A model generated the notes under the pieces. That model searched no databases. It worked only from the letters and a program-made list of their open reading frames with translations, and had not been told where the DNA came from. 64,000 nt of DNA from the NCBI RefSeq assembly GCF_041222825.1, contig NZ_CP139482.1:3911501-3975500 (forward strand), written 5' to 3'. Made by a program: the position numbers and the translations under genes. The stretch is from Candidatus Thalassolituus haligoni (lineage in GTDB: Bacteria; Pseudomonadota; Gammaproteobacteria; Pseudomonadales; Oceanobacteraceae). Below are positions 26,209 through 33,399 of the stretch, piece after piece; the stretch's first letter is position 1, and each line of letters opens with the position of its first letter.

Positions 26209-28626
26209 TTAATCGGCGTGAATAATACCGTCTTCGTCAGTGTACGATTGACAGATAAACGCCGGTTTGAATACCAGTATCCAGCTGGGCACCAGTAACA
26301 TGGCGGCCAATCCGTTTAATACCACCATAACAATCAATAACAGTGCGGCATCGGCCTGAAACCTGAGGTCCGATAACAACACCCACATAACGATACCGGA
26401 TATCAGCGTAATCGCGGTGAAACTCACCGCCAGACCGGTGGTTCTCACCGCTTGTCGAACCGCAATATTGATATTATGCGAACGCACCATTTCACTACGA
26501 ATCCGGTCCATCATATAAATCGAATAATCGATACCCACCCCGACACCGACGGCAATAATAGGTACAGTATTGATATTAATACCCATCCCCATCACGCCCA
26601 TATAGGCATACGTCAGCGTGGTGGCGAACAGCATCGCCATAAACATCATTACCCCTGATATAATCGAGCTGTAAAACAAGGCGACAAACACAAAGATCAG
26701 AATAAACACCAGCGGCAAAACCCACAGGTTGGTTTCGTAAGCCGCTTCGTTCATGGCGGCGGTTACGCCAATAGTGCCACCGGCCAGGCGAATACTCAGC
26801 CCTTCAACCTCGTCGCCATGGGCGGCGATCCATTCCTTCACCATATAAATGGCACGACGAATAGTCTCGCCCTGGTGATCCTTGTAATAAAACACCAGGT
26901 TGGCAATACGTTCGTCGGTATCAACAAATTCGTTCAGCGCGCCAGGAATCGGGTTCGACATCATGTAGGTAAACATCAGCCCGCCGACGTACTGCTCATC
27001 ATCGGGAATTTGCAGCCAGCGCGGGTCATTGGTGTGCAACAAGCGGTTGACCTGCATCACCAGATCGGGGATGCCCTTGGCCCCGCCCACGTCCGGGTCA
27101 GTCAGCATATGGCGTTCCAGATCGGCCAACGCCGCCAGTACTTCCGGACGTTTGATGCCGCCCTTGCTGTCGGTTTCGGCAATGATGTAAAGCTCTTCCG
27201 AACCGGGAAAACTATTGTTAATCGCGCTGGAAGACAGGTTGTAGTCGTGATCCTGATAAAGAATCGGCGAGCCGGGTTCCGATTCACCAATCACCACCAG
27301 CGACGAGGCATAAAACCCGCCACACAACAGCAAACCGCCCAGCCACAACGCCCGGCGTGCAGATTGGGTATCGCTGACCAGATCGGCGCAGACAAACCCG
27401 ACATGACGAAACAGGTTGTGCTTAATGCGGGTGTTGCGTGGCCGAGGCAATACCGACAGCAACAGCGGCACCGCCAACAATACGGTAATGATAATGCTCA
27501 ACGCCCACAACGAGGCGTAATGGGCCAGCTTGGTATTCAGTGGGATCGAGCCAACCGCAATCAGCAACAGGCCAATGGCATCCGAGACCACACCCAGGCT
27601 GCCCGGCCGGAACAGGTTTTCAAAGGTGGTGCGGGCGGCCAACTGGTGATGATCCTTGCCATCCGGGGTGGCCTCATCCAGCTCATTGATTTCGGCATAG
27701 TAGCGCTCAACGATCTGGATGCCGTGCGACATCGCCCGTGCCGAAATCAGAAACGGAATCACCATGCCCAGCGGGTCAATGTTGTAGCCAAACAGCGAGA
27801 TAATACCAATGCCCCAGATGGTCGACACCAGCACCGCCGCCAATGGCACCAGCACGCCGTATAATTTGCGAAAGTAGAACACCAGCAAGCCGATCATGAT
27901 CACCGCAGTAAACAGAAAGATCTCGATAATCTGATCCAGATACTGGTAAGCCCAGCCCACCAGCATCGGCTGGCCGGTAACGTGAATGCGGTATCCAGGT
28001 TGCGCTTCGGTGGCCCGAATCGCCTGAATTTCATTAAACGTGGCCTCGTAATCAAGTTTGCCTTCGTTTAACTGCGCCTTGATCAACGCCATACTCTTGT
28101 CCGGACTGACCAGTGGGCCATACACCCGAGGATCCGAGACCACGTCTTTTTCCAGCTTTGCCAGCGCCGCCGCCGAAAGATCACCGCCCTGGGGGTCGAA
28201 ATAGGATTGGGAATTGACATTACCTTCCGGCGTCATCCACACCTTGCGGGAGTTGCGGTGCGTAACGGAAGTCACCAGATTGTGGTTCACCCCGGTCAGG
28301 CTATCCACCGCCATCGTTACCCGGTGAATTTTCTGCAGCGCCTCATTGGAAAACACGTCACCGTCGAGTACTTCAACTCCCACCACAATCACATTGGCAC
28401 CACCAAAACTGTCTTTGATGCTGTTGTGCAGCTCGATATACGGGTGTTCCTGCGGCAACAGGTCGGCAAAATCAGAATACATTTTAACGGCTGGAATCTG
28501 CGCCGCAAAAAACAGCGTAATCAGTAAAATAGCCGCCAGAATGGTACGAGGATGCTTAAAAGCCGACGTCTCTAGCACATGCAGAAAATGCGTTGCCTTG
28601 TGGGCGTCTGCGGAATACTGGTTCAT
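26209..28626 (-). CDS. RND/MMPL-superfamily transporter
   Basis: This 805-residue protein has the two-fold RND layout: a transmembrane helix at residues about 28-48, a large periplasmic loop (about 50-225), five helices (about 230-400), a helix near 430, a second periplasmic loop (to about 610) and five C-terminal helices. The motif GVGVGIDYSIYMMDRIRSE near 690 is the conserved TM4-like segment with Asp. This COG1033/MMPL type acts without a membrane-fusion protein and moves lipids or hydrophobic compounds. It is coupled to the BNR lipoprotein upstream (36-base gap). Direction of transport is not known. Confidence 0.9.
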   Translation of the reverse strand: MNQYSADAHKATHFLHVLETSAFKHPRTILAAILLITLFFAAQIPAVKMYSDFADLLPQEHPYIELHNSIKDSFGGANVIVVGVEVLDGDVFSNEALQKIHRVTMAVDSLTGVNHNLVTSVTHRNSRKVWMTPEGNVNSQSYFDPQGGDLSAAALAKLEKDVVSDPRVYGPLVSPDKSMALIKAQLNEGKLDYEATFNEIQAIRATEAQPGYRIHVTGQPMLVGWAYQYLDQIIEIFLFTAVIMIGLLVFYFRKLYGVLVPLAAVLVSTIWGIGIISLFGYNIDPLGMVIPFLISARAMSHGIQIVERYYAEINELDEATPDGKDHHQLAARTTFENLFRPGSLGVVSDAIGLLLIAVGSIPLNTKLAHYASLWALSIIITVLLAVPLLLSVLPRPRNTRIKHNLFRHVGFVCADLVSDTQSARRALWLGGLLLCGGFYASSLVVIGESEPGSPILYQDHDYNLSSSAINNSFPGSEELYIIAETDSKGGIKRPEVLAALADLERHMLTDPDVGGAKGIPDLVMQVNRLLHTNDPRWLQIPDDEQYVGGLMFTYMMSNPIPGALNEFVDTDERIANLVFYYKDHQGETIRRAIYMVKEWIAAHGDEVEGLSIRLAGGTIGVTAAMNEAAYETNLWVLPLVFILIFVFVALFYSSIISGVMMFMAMLFATTLTYAYMGVMGMGININTVPIIAVGVGVGIDYSIYMMDRIRSEMVRSHNINIAVRQAVRTTGLAVSFTAITLISGIVMWVLLSDLRFQADAALLLIVMVVLNGLAAMLLVPSWILVFKPAFICQSYTDEDGIIHAD

Positions 28627-28662
28627 TTGAAGGTCTCTGTTCTGCTTATTATTGTATTGGAT

Positions 28663-29619
28663 TTAACGCAATTGATTACGGGCCACGACAACCAGACCAC
28701 CGCTGCCTCCCACCAGAATCAGCTGCTCGCCCACGAGTACCGCATCGCGAAAATAGGCACCATGGCCAACACCACTGACGGTGCGCCACTGCTCACCGGA
28801 TCGACGCAACAGCAGACCGCTCTCCCCCAGTGCCATCATCTCGTTGCCCACTTGCTGCAGGGCATAAACCGGTGCCGCCACACCGGTTGGCTCGGCCACC
28901 CAGTGCTGGCCGCCGTCACGGGTGTGCAGAATCGAGCCGCCCAGACCCGCCACCCAGCCTTCTCCAGAGGTCTCGAATAATGCTCCCTGAGGGTAAAAGT
29001 CATCATCAATCAGCCCGGCAGACTGCCAGCTGAGACCGCCATCACTGGTGTGGTACACCAGCCCCAACTCGGCCACGGCGTAGGCTTCAGAGGTGGAGAC
29101 AAAATCGATCTGGGTGAAGATGGCGTCTTCGCCCAGGCTTTGCTCCTCCCAGGACGCACCGCCATCCAGGCTGCTGAGCAAGGTACTGAAACTGCCACCG
29201 ACCCAGAGTGTATTATCGGGGGCGCAATCCAGCGTCAGCAGCGATTCCAGCGTCGGTATTGGTACAGGACGCCAGTGTTCACCCTTGGCGTCACTGACCC
29301 AGAGCTGGCGATTATTCGACAGCGCGTAAAAGCGCTGATCCGGACAGACTTCAATATCAATCAGATTAGCGTCTCGTCCCAATGCCAGCCGCTGCCAGCT
29401 GTCCGCAGAGGCCCGTGGGCGCACCAGCACCACGCCAAAATTCCCCACCGCCACCACTACCTCATCATTGGCCGCTACCGCCATCAACTGATCGGTACGT
29501 TGAACCGGCTGGCGATTGTTTTCCGCCACCCGCTCCATATTCAGACGTGCCTCACAACCATACAGGCCGACAACCAGCAAAAAGGCACAACAAACCCTGA
29601 CAGTCATAAACATAGTCAT
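28663..29619 (-). CDS. YCF48/BNR-repeat lipoprotein (beta-propeller)
   Basis: This 318-residue protein has a lipoprotein signal peptide ending in the lipobox LYGC (about residues 19-22). Sialidase/BNR-like blade motifs repeat through the body (SLDGGASWEE, TSDGGLSWQS, TRDGGQHWVA). This is the photosystem-stability-factor-like (YCF48/HCF136) fold, which in heterotrophs accompanies RND/DUF1302/DUF1329 genes. It may cap or scaffold the transporter on the periplasmic side. Three in-frame ATG codons lie within 13 bases, so the start is uncertain by a few residues. Confidence 0.85.
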   Translation of the reverse strand: MTMFMTVRVCCAFLLVVGLYGCEARLNMERVAENNRQPVQRTDQLMAVAANDEVVVAVGNFGVVLVRPRASADSWQRLALGRDANLIDIEVCPDQRFYALSNNRQLWVSDAKGEHWRPVPIPTLESLLTLDCAPDNTLWVGGSFSTLLSSLDGGASWEEQSLGEDAIFTQIDFVSTSEAYAVAELGLVYHTSDGGLSWQSAGLIDDDFYPQGALFETSGEGWVAGLGGSILHTRDGGQHWVAEPTGVAAPVYALQQVGNEMMALGESGLLLRRSGEQWRTVSGVGHGAYFRDAVLVGEQLILVGGSGGLVVVARNQLR

Positions 29620-29697
29620 ATCGCCATTTAAAAAATAAAAGCCCGTCCCACCTGTTATTCAGGCGAGCATCATTACGAGCAGAAAAATTACATCAAA

Positions 29698-30006
29698 TCA
29701 TGCCGCCTGATTAAATCGACGCGCCAGCTTGCCAACAACCTCCAGGGTTATATCACTGCGGGGATATACCCGACAGGCAAGGACAATATTTTTTTGTTGA
29801 TCTTCGGCACTGATATGACAACGAGCCATCGGCCCCGCTTCGTATTCGCCGGAGGTAATACGGACTTTGCAGATACCGCAACCACCACCACGACAACCAG
29901 CAGGCACCGCACGGGAGTTGGATCTCAGCAACCCGGTGAGCAAGGAATCCGAATCACGACAAATAACCGTGCGGTCACAGCCGGAGACAGAAATTGAGTA
30001 ATGCAT
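29698..30006 (-). CDS. XylT/DmpQ-like [2Fe-2S] ferredoxin
   Basis: This 102-residue plant-type ferredoxin has the cluster motif CRGGGCGIC (about 38-46) and a fourth Cys in VLACRVYP. Its closest recognisable group is XylT/DmpQ/NahT, which re-reduces the iron of catechol 2,3-dioxygenase inactivated by substituted catechols. In most meta operons the gene sits just before the dioxygenase; here it heads an envelope-protein operon. The leader AATAAAAATAAAAAG is A-rich. Upstream lie LysR-type elements (30085-30129) and, further away, a duplicated sigma-54 promoter. Confidence 0.86.
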   Translation of the reverse strand: MHYSISVSGCDRTVICRDSDSLLTGLLRSNSRAVPAGCRGGGCGICKVRITSGEYEAGPMARCHISAEDQQKNIVLACRVYPRSDITLEVVGKLARRFNQAA

Positions 30007-30084
30007 GGCGACCTCGACTTTTTATTTTTATTCAGCAAGTCTGATGGTGTTAGAAAGCTACAATAACTCGACAGAAATATACTC

Positions 30085-30129
30085 TCTAATACTATTTGCA
30101 GACCGGCTTAATACTGATTAGGTATTAGA
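30085..30129. promoter_or_regulatory. Putative LysR operator pair before the ferredoxin operon
   Basis: TCTAATACTATT (30085-30096) and GATTAGGTATTAGA (30116-30129) reproduce the pair at 16551-16598 with identical 33-base spacing. The proximal element is 79 bases from the ferredoxin ATG. Confidence 0.5.
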
Positions 30130-30157
30130 ACATACAGCGGGCTACAACAAAGCGGAT

Positions 30158-30316
30158 TTACGACTGTCTGGCCCGAGTTTCCAGCGCCTGCTGCCATGCC
30201 CGACCAGCCGTTATCACGCCAATCGCCCAATCTGCAGGACGGATATTGGCTGGCAGTACAAAAAATAACGAGTTGCCAATATGGGTTTTCGAATATTCAT
30301 ATTTGAGTTCAAACAT
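30158..30316 (-). pseudogene. Chimeric 52-codon remnant: DmpK start fused to a tautomerase-like tail
   Basis: From an ATG at 30316 the first 13 codons (MFELKYEYSKTHI) copy the start of DmpK (MHELKYESSNTHF). The last about 27 codons (RPADWAIGVITAGRAWQQAL and on to a TAA at 30158) copy the C-terminus of the tautomerase-like protein encoded at 30596-31018 (PADWAIGGITADRARKQELE). Neither domain is complete, so this is a recombination scar or leader peptide rather than an enzyme. It lies directly behind the duplicated phenol-hydroxylase promoter and would be the first frame on that transcript. Confidence 0.72.
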
Positions 30317-30364
30317 ACGGAAAAAACCTTTTTATTATTGTTGGCCAATGACTCCCGCAATATC

Positions 30365-30380
30365 AGCAAGACGTATGCCA
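30365..30380 (-). promoter_or_regulatory. Duplicated sigma-54 promoter upstream of the ferredoxin operon
   Basis: On the minus strand this reads TGGCATACGTCTTGCT, identical in all 16 bases to the dmpK promoter at 13144-13159. It points toward the ferredoxin-RND operon, whose first gene starts 359 bases downstream. Flanking sequence from about 30283 to 30495 is recognisably similar to 13058-13275. Confidence 0.82.
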
Positions 30381-30438
30381 TAAACGACACCACATATCAG
30401 GCCATAACTCGGGTATATCAGTGCGATAACCCTCATCG

Positions 30439-30486
30439 CCTGAGCAATTCATCAGGCGGCTCAAACAGCCTCATTATATGATCAGG
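30439..30486. promoter_or_regulatory. Duplicated DmpR enhancer pair
   Basis: CCTGAGCAATTCATCAGG (30439-30456) is identical to the first dmp enhancer, and CCTCATTATATGATCAGG (30469-30486) differs from the second by one base. The 30-base spacing and the 59-base distance to the promoter (60 in the original) are kept, so the copy looks functional. Confidence 0.78.
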
Positions 30487-30595
30487 TAAGACGCTATTAC
30501 CGTAACGGATATGACGCCAGCATGGTGCGCCGCTGTTTGACTTGACCCGCCAACAGATGACCCAGATCACTGCGACAGATCGGATTGACTACTCA

Positions 30596-31018
30596 CTACT
30601 CCTGCCCGGCCCGCGCTTCCAGCTCCTGCTTCCGTGCCCGATCCGCCGTAATCCCGCCAATCGCCCAGTCTGCCGGACTGACACGGGTGCAAATACCCCG
30701 GATTTCCATCCGATCAATCCCCAGGCTGGTGACCAGAATCGCGGTAAAAGCAGCATGCAGCTCCTGCACCTGACTGGTAGCACGGTCTTGCAGCACAAAA
30801 AACTGGTAGAAAGGGGCCAACAGCGTGGCGTCAGGCAAACCCAGCCAGCCACCACCCGCCGCAATCTGAGCCGCTGGCAATATCTGGATATAGGCACGAA
30901 TACGCTCAACCGGCGCAGCCAGTATCTCGGCAAACACCCGGCAGGCTTCGGTGCAAATCACCTCGCGGGATTCCCGCACCGCGTCGGTATCAGGCAATGT
31001 AAAAATAATAACCGGCAT
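30596..31018 (-). CDS. Tautomerase-superfamily protein (fused 4-oxalocrotonate-tautomerase-like)
   Basis: This 140-residue protein starts Met-Pro (MPVIIFTLPD), giving the N-terminal proline used as general base in this superfamily. Length and two beta-alpha-beta halves (second half near VTSLGIDRMEIRGICTRV) fit the cis-CaaD/fused 4-OT type rather than the 62-residue DmpI. Substrate unknown. It is followed upstream by an SDR gene on the same strand (80-base gap), suggesting a two-gene unit. A partial copy of its last about 27 codons lies at 30158-30245. Confidence 0.65.
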   Translation of the reverse strand: MPVIIFTLPDTDAVRESREVICTEACRVFAEILAAPVERIRAYIQILPAAQIAAGGGWLGLPDATLLAPFYQFFVLQDRATSQVQELHAAFTAILVTSLGIDRMEIRGICTRVSPADWAIGGITADRARKQELEARAGQE

Positions 31019-31097
31019 TTTAATGACCTCTCATCAACAACATAATCAGGACACTGTTACAGCAAGACAAACAGGAACAGCAGCACACACAGGCCCG

Positions 31098-31853
31098 CTA
31101 TGGCAGGCCACGGCGACGGCCACTATCCAGCATCAACGTCGAACCCGTCATCGAGTCCGCCTCGACGGCCAGCAGCGTTTTAACGGCCCAGGCCACTTGC
31201 TCCGGAGTGGTAAAAGCCCCGATAGACGATTCTGCTTGCATTTCTTCCAGCACCTTCTCCACTTCAATACCGCGCTGCTCGGCACGGGCTGTGGCCACGT
31301 GCCGCAAGCGTTCGGTATCAGCCGGCCCCGGCGCAATCGTGTGAGCCGTGACGCCACGCGGCCCCAGAGCCAGACTGATTTGACGTACCACGTTAAACAA
31401 CGCCGCGTTGGCCACTCCGGCAGAAGCCGCATAAGCCGTCGGCTCCAGACCATAATGACCGGCAATCGCGACCAGCCGCGAATGGGGCTCAAGGTACGCA
31501 TCGACGGCACGACACAACCGCATAAAGCCACCCACCTTGATATTGACGGCATCCACCATGGTGGCCGTCGGTGCCACCAAAATGCCACCAGCCACCCCGA
31601 CACCCGGCCCATGCACCACCAGCTGAACCGGGCCAGTCACCGCATGGTGAATGATTTCTATCGACGAATCCTCAGAGATATCAGCCGCGACGGTACGGAT
31701 GCCGGGATACTGTTCTTTCAGTGCATCCAGCGAATTCTGACGGCGGGCAACCGCCAGTACTTGTAACCCTTCGGCCAGCAGTGTTTTGACAATGGCCTGA
31801 CCAAAAGCACCGGTTGCCCCCACGACCACAGCGGTTTTCTGACGATTATCCAT
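31098..31853 (-). CDS. SDR-family protein lacking the catalytic lysine
   Basis: This 251-residue Rossmann protein has the cofactor motif GATGAFG (12-18) and the SDR fold (VVHGPGVGVAGG in place of NNAG; a C-terminal MTGSTLMLDSGRR). At the active site the Tyr141 motif reads YAASA, so the Lys of YxxxK is Ala145. It may bind NAD(P) without normal dehydrogenase activity or use a divergent mechanism. The start is preceded by GGAGAGACATC. It lies 80 bases upstream of the tautomerase gene and may share its transcript. Function unknown. Confidence 0.8.
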   Translation of the reverse strand: MDNRQKTAVVVGATGAFGQAIVKTLLAEGLQVLAVARRQNSLDALKEQYPGIRTVAADISEDSSIEIIHHAVTGPVQLVVHGPGVGVAGGILVAPTATMVDAVNIKVGGFMRLCRAVDAYLEPHSRLVAIAGHYGLEPTAYAASAGVANAALFNVVRQISLALGPRGVTAHTIAPGPADTERLRHVATARAEQRGIEVEKVLEEMQAESSIGAFTTPEQVAWAVKTLLAVEADSMTGSTLMLDSGRRRGLP

Positions 31854-31920
31854 GATGTCTCTCCAACGCCTGCGTCGTGCGCAGGTTTGTTATTTTTAGA
31901 AGCGTTAATAACGTGTAGAA

Positions 31921-31966
31921 GGCACCGCTGCAAACGCCACGAGCGCCGTCGTTTTCAGCGGTGCCT
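31921..31966. repeat. Long hairpin upstream of the SDR gene
   Basis: GGCACCGCTG (31921-31930) pairs with CAGCGGTGCC (31957-31966), with a further AAACG/CGTTT pair inside. There is no T-run. It sits between the MITE-like element and the SDR gene and may be a terminator or leader structure. Confidence 0.6.
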
Positions 31967-31978
31967 CAGGTGTACCCC

Positions 31979-32121
31979 AGGAGCCTGTCGGACTTAGGCG
32001 TTCGTCGCGAGGGAAAGACTGATTTGAGGCGAATAGTGGTTCTATTTAACAAGAATTTGCTCACAAAAGAGCCAGATTCAGCTTTTCCGCAGTAGAGCAG
32101 CCCTAAGCTCGACAGATTCCT
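31979..32121. mobile_element. MITE-like element, 143 bp, with 20-bp terminal inverted repeats
   Basis: The left end AGGAGCCTGTCGGACTTAGG (31979-31998) and the reverse complement of the right end (AGGAATCTGTCGAGCTTAGG, 32102-32121) match at about 16 of 20 positions. The ends resemble those of IS elements with CTGTCGnnCTTAG termini. There is no coding capacity inside, so a transposase would have to act in trans. I see no certain target-site duplication. Confidence 0.55.
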
Positions 32122-32250
32122 AGACTAAGGAGATAGTAAAATACCTTCCAATACCCTTTGGAAACGCTCTTCATACCTGAAAAGAAGTACCCTTCCCCAT
32201 CGCAGCAGGCACTGCCAGAAAAGCCGGGCCGTGACCGGAAGGGCAGTGAT

Positions 32251-33231
32251 TTATACGGGATGTTTGCCTGCCGCAACGGCGTACAACATCTCCAGCGCCA
32301 GGGTTGCTCCCGCCAGCGAGGTGATTTCTGCATGGTCATAAGCAGGAGCCACTTCCACCACGTCCATACCACGAATATCCATTCCGGCCAGGCCCCGGAT
32401 AATTTTTAACGCACAATCCATGCTCAGACCTGCCGATACCGGAGTGCCGGTGCCAGGCGCAAACGCCGGGTCGAGAGCATCGATATCAAAGCTGATATAA
32501 ACCGGCCGCCCGGCGACCCGCTGGCGAATGCGTGTCAGTGTCGCGGCTGGGCCAAGGTCGTTTAACTCGGCTGCATCAATGACTTCGAACGGGTGCCCAT
32601 CCAATTCATAAGCAGTACGAATCCCCAACTGAATCGAGTGTTCGGTATCCACCAGCCCTTCAACCACCGCATGGTGAAACAGCGTGCCATGATCGTATTG
32701 GCTGCCGCCGTCATAGGTGTCGGTGTGGGCATCAAAATGAATCAGCGCCAGTGGTCCGTGCTGTCGCGCCTGGGCCCGCAAGATCGGCAGGGTGACAAAG
32801 TGATCGCCACCAAAAAACAGTGTCTTTTTCCCGCCTTGCACCAAAGCAGAGGCAAAGGCTTCGAGGTTGTCTACCAGCGTCTGTGGTTCGCCATGGCGGA
32901 ACGCAAGGTTCCCGGCATCCTCCAGTTTTAACACGTCATCCAGTGCAAAAGTCCATGGCCAGCGCCTGCCTTCCCAAATCAGGTTGGCCGATGCCTGACG
33001 CACCCCCTGAGGCCCGAAACGGGCACCCGGACGACCAGATGTTGCCATATCAAATGGCACGCCTGCCACAATGACATCGGCCTGGGAATGGTGAATATCC
33101 GTCATCAACGGGCACTGCATAAAGGTCATGCCTAACGCACTATAGAGAGGCATATCGGCATTGGCAGTAGCGGAGGCAATAGCCATCGGATTCTGGGCAG
33201 CAGGCGTCGGGTACATGGAAGTTCCAGTCAT
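32251..33231 (-). CDS. speB: Agmatinase (SpeB type, arginase family)
   Basis: This 326-residue ureohydrolase has the binuclear manganese motifs GGDHFVTLPILRA, FDAHTDTYDGG and SFDIDALDPAFAPGTGTP, and ends VVEVAPAYDHAEIT-LAG as in E. coli SpeB, to which it is clearly similar (for example GVPFDMATSGRPGARFGP). It hydrolyses agmatine to putrescine and urea. The N-terminus is about 15 residues longer than SpeB, and a later Met is possible. It is divergent from a LysR regulator that probably controls it and is near a polyamine transporter, so arginine/agmatine/putrescine metabolism is the common theme. Confidence 0.93.
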   Translation of the reverse strand: MTGTSMYPTPAAQNPMAIASATANADMPLYSALGMTFMQCPLMTDIHHSQADVIVAGVPFDMATSGRPGARFGPQGVRQASANLIWEGRRWPWTFALDDVLKLEDAGNLAFRHGEPQTLVDNLEAFASALVQGGKKTLFFGGDHFVTLPILRAQARQHGPLALIHFDAHTDTYDGGSQYDHGTLFHHAVVEGLVDTEHSIQLGIRTAYELDGHPFEVIDAAELNDLGPAATLTRIRQRVAGRPVYISFDIDALDPAFAPGTGTPVSAGLSMDCALKIIRGLAGMDIRGMDVVEVAPAYDHAEITSLAGATLALEMLYAVAAGKHPV

Positions 33232-33399
33232 TCATTCGCGGTTGTCAGGAACTGAGATCACGGCTGTGCCTCAGTACTATATATGGAGCATATTGCTTGG
33301 AGTGTATGGCGCGCAGAATAAGCGCCACCAAATTATTAGAGAAATGAATAGTATTCCTGACATAATGCACCGCGTGCATAATGAATTGAGATCCTGAGA

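Noticed and set aside
30596..31018. DmpI/XylH (4-oxalocrotonate tautomerase of the meta pathway)
   Set aside because: Only the N-terminal Pro is shared; the protein is 140 residues, not about 62, so it is a different tautomerase subgroup.
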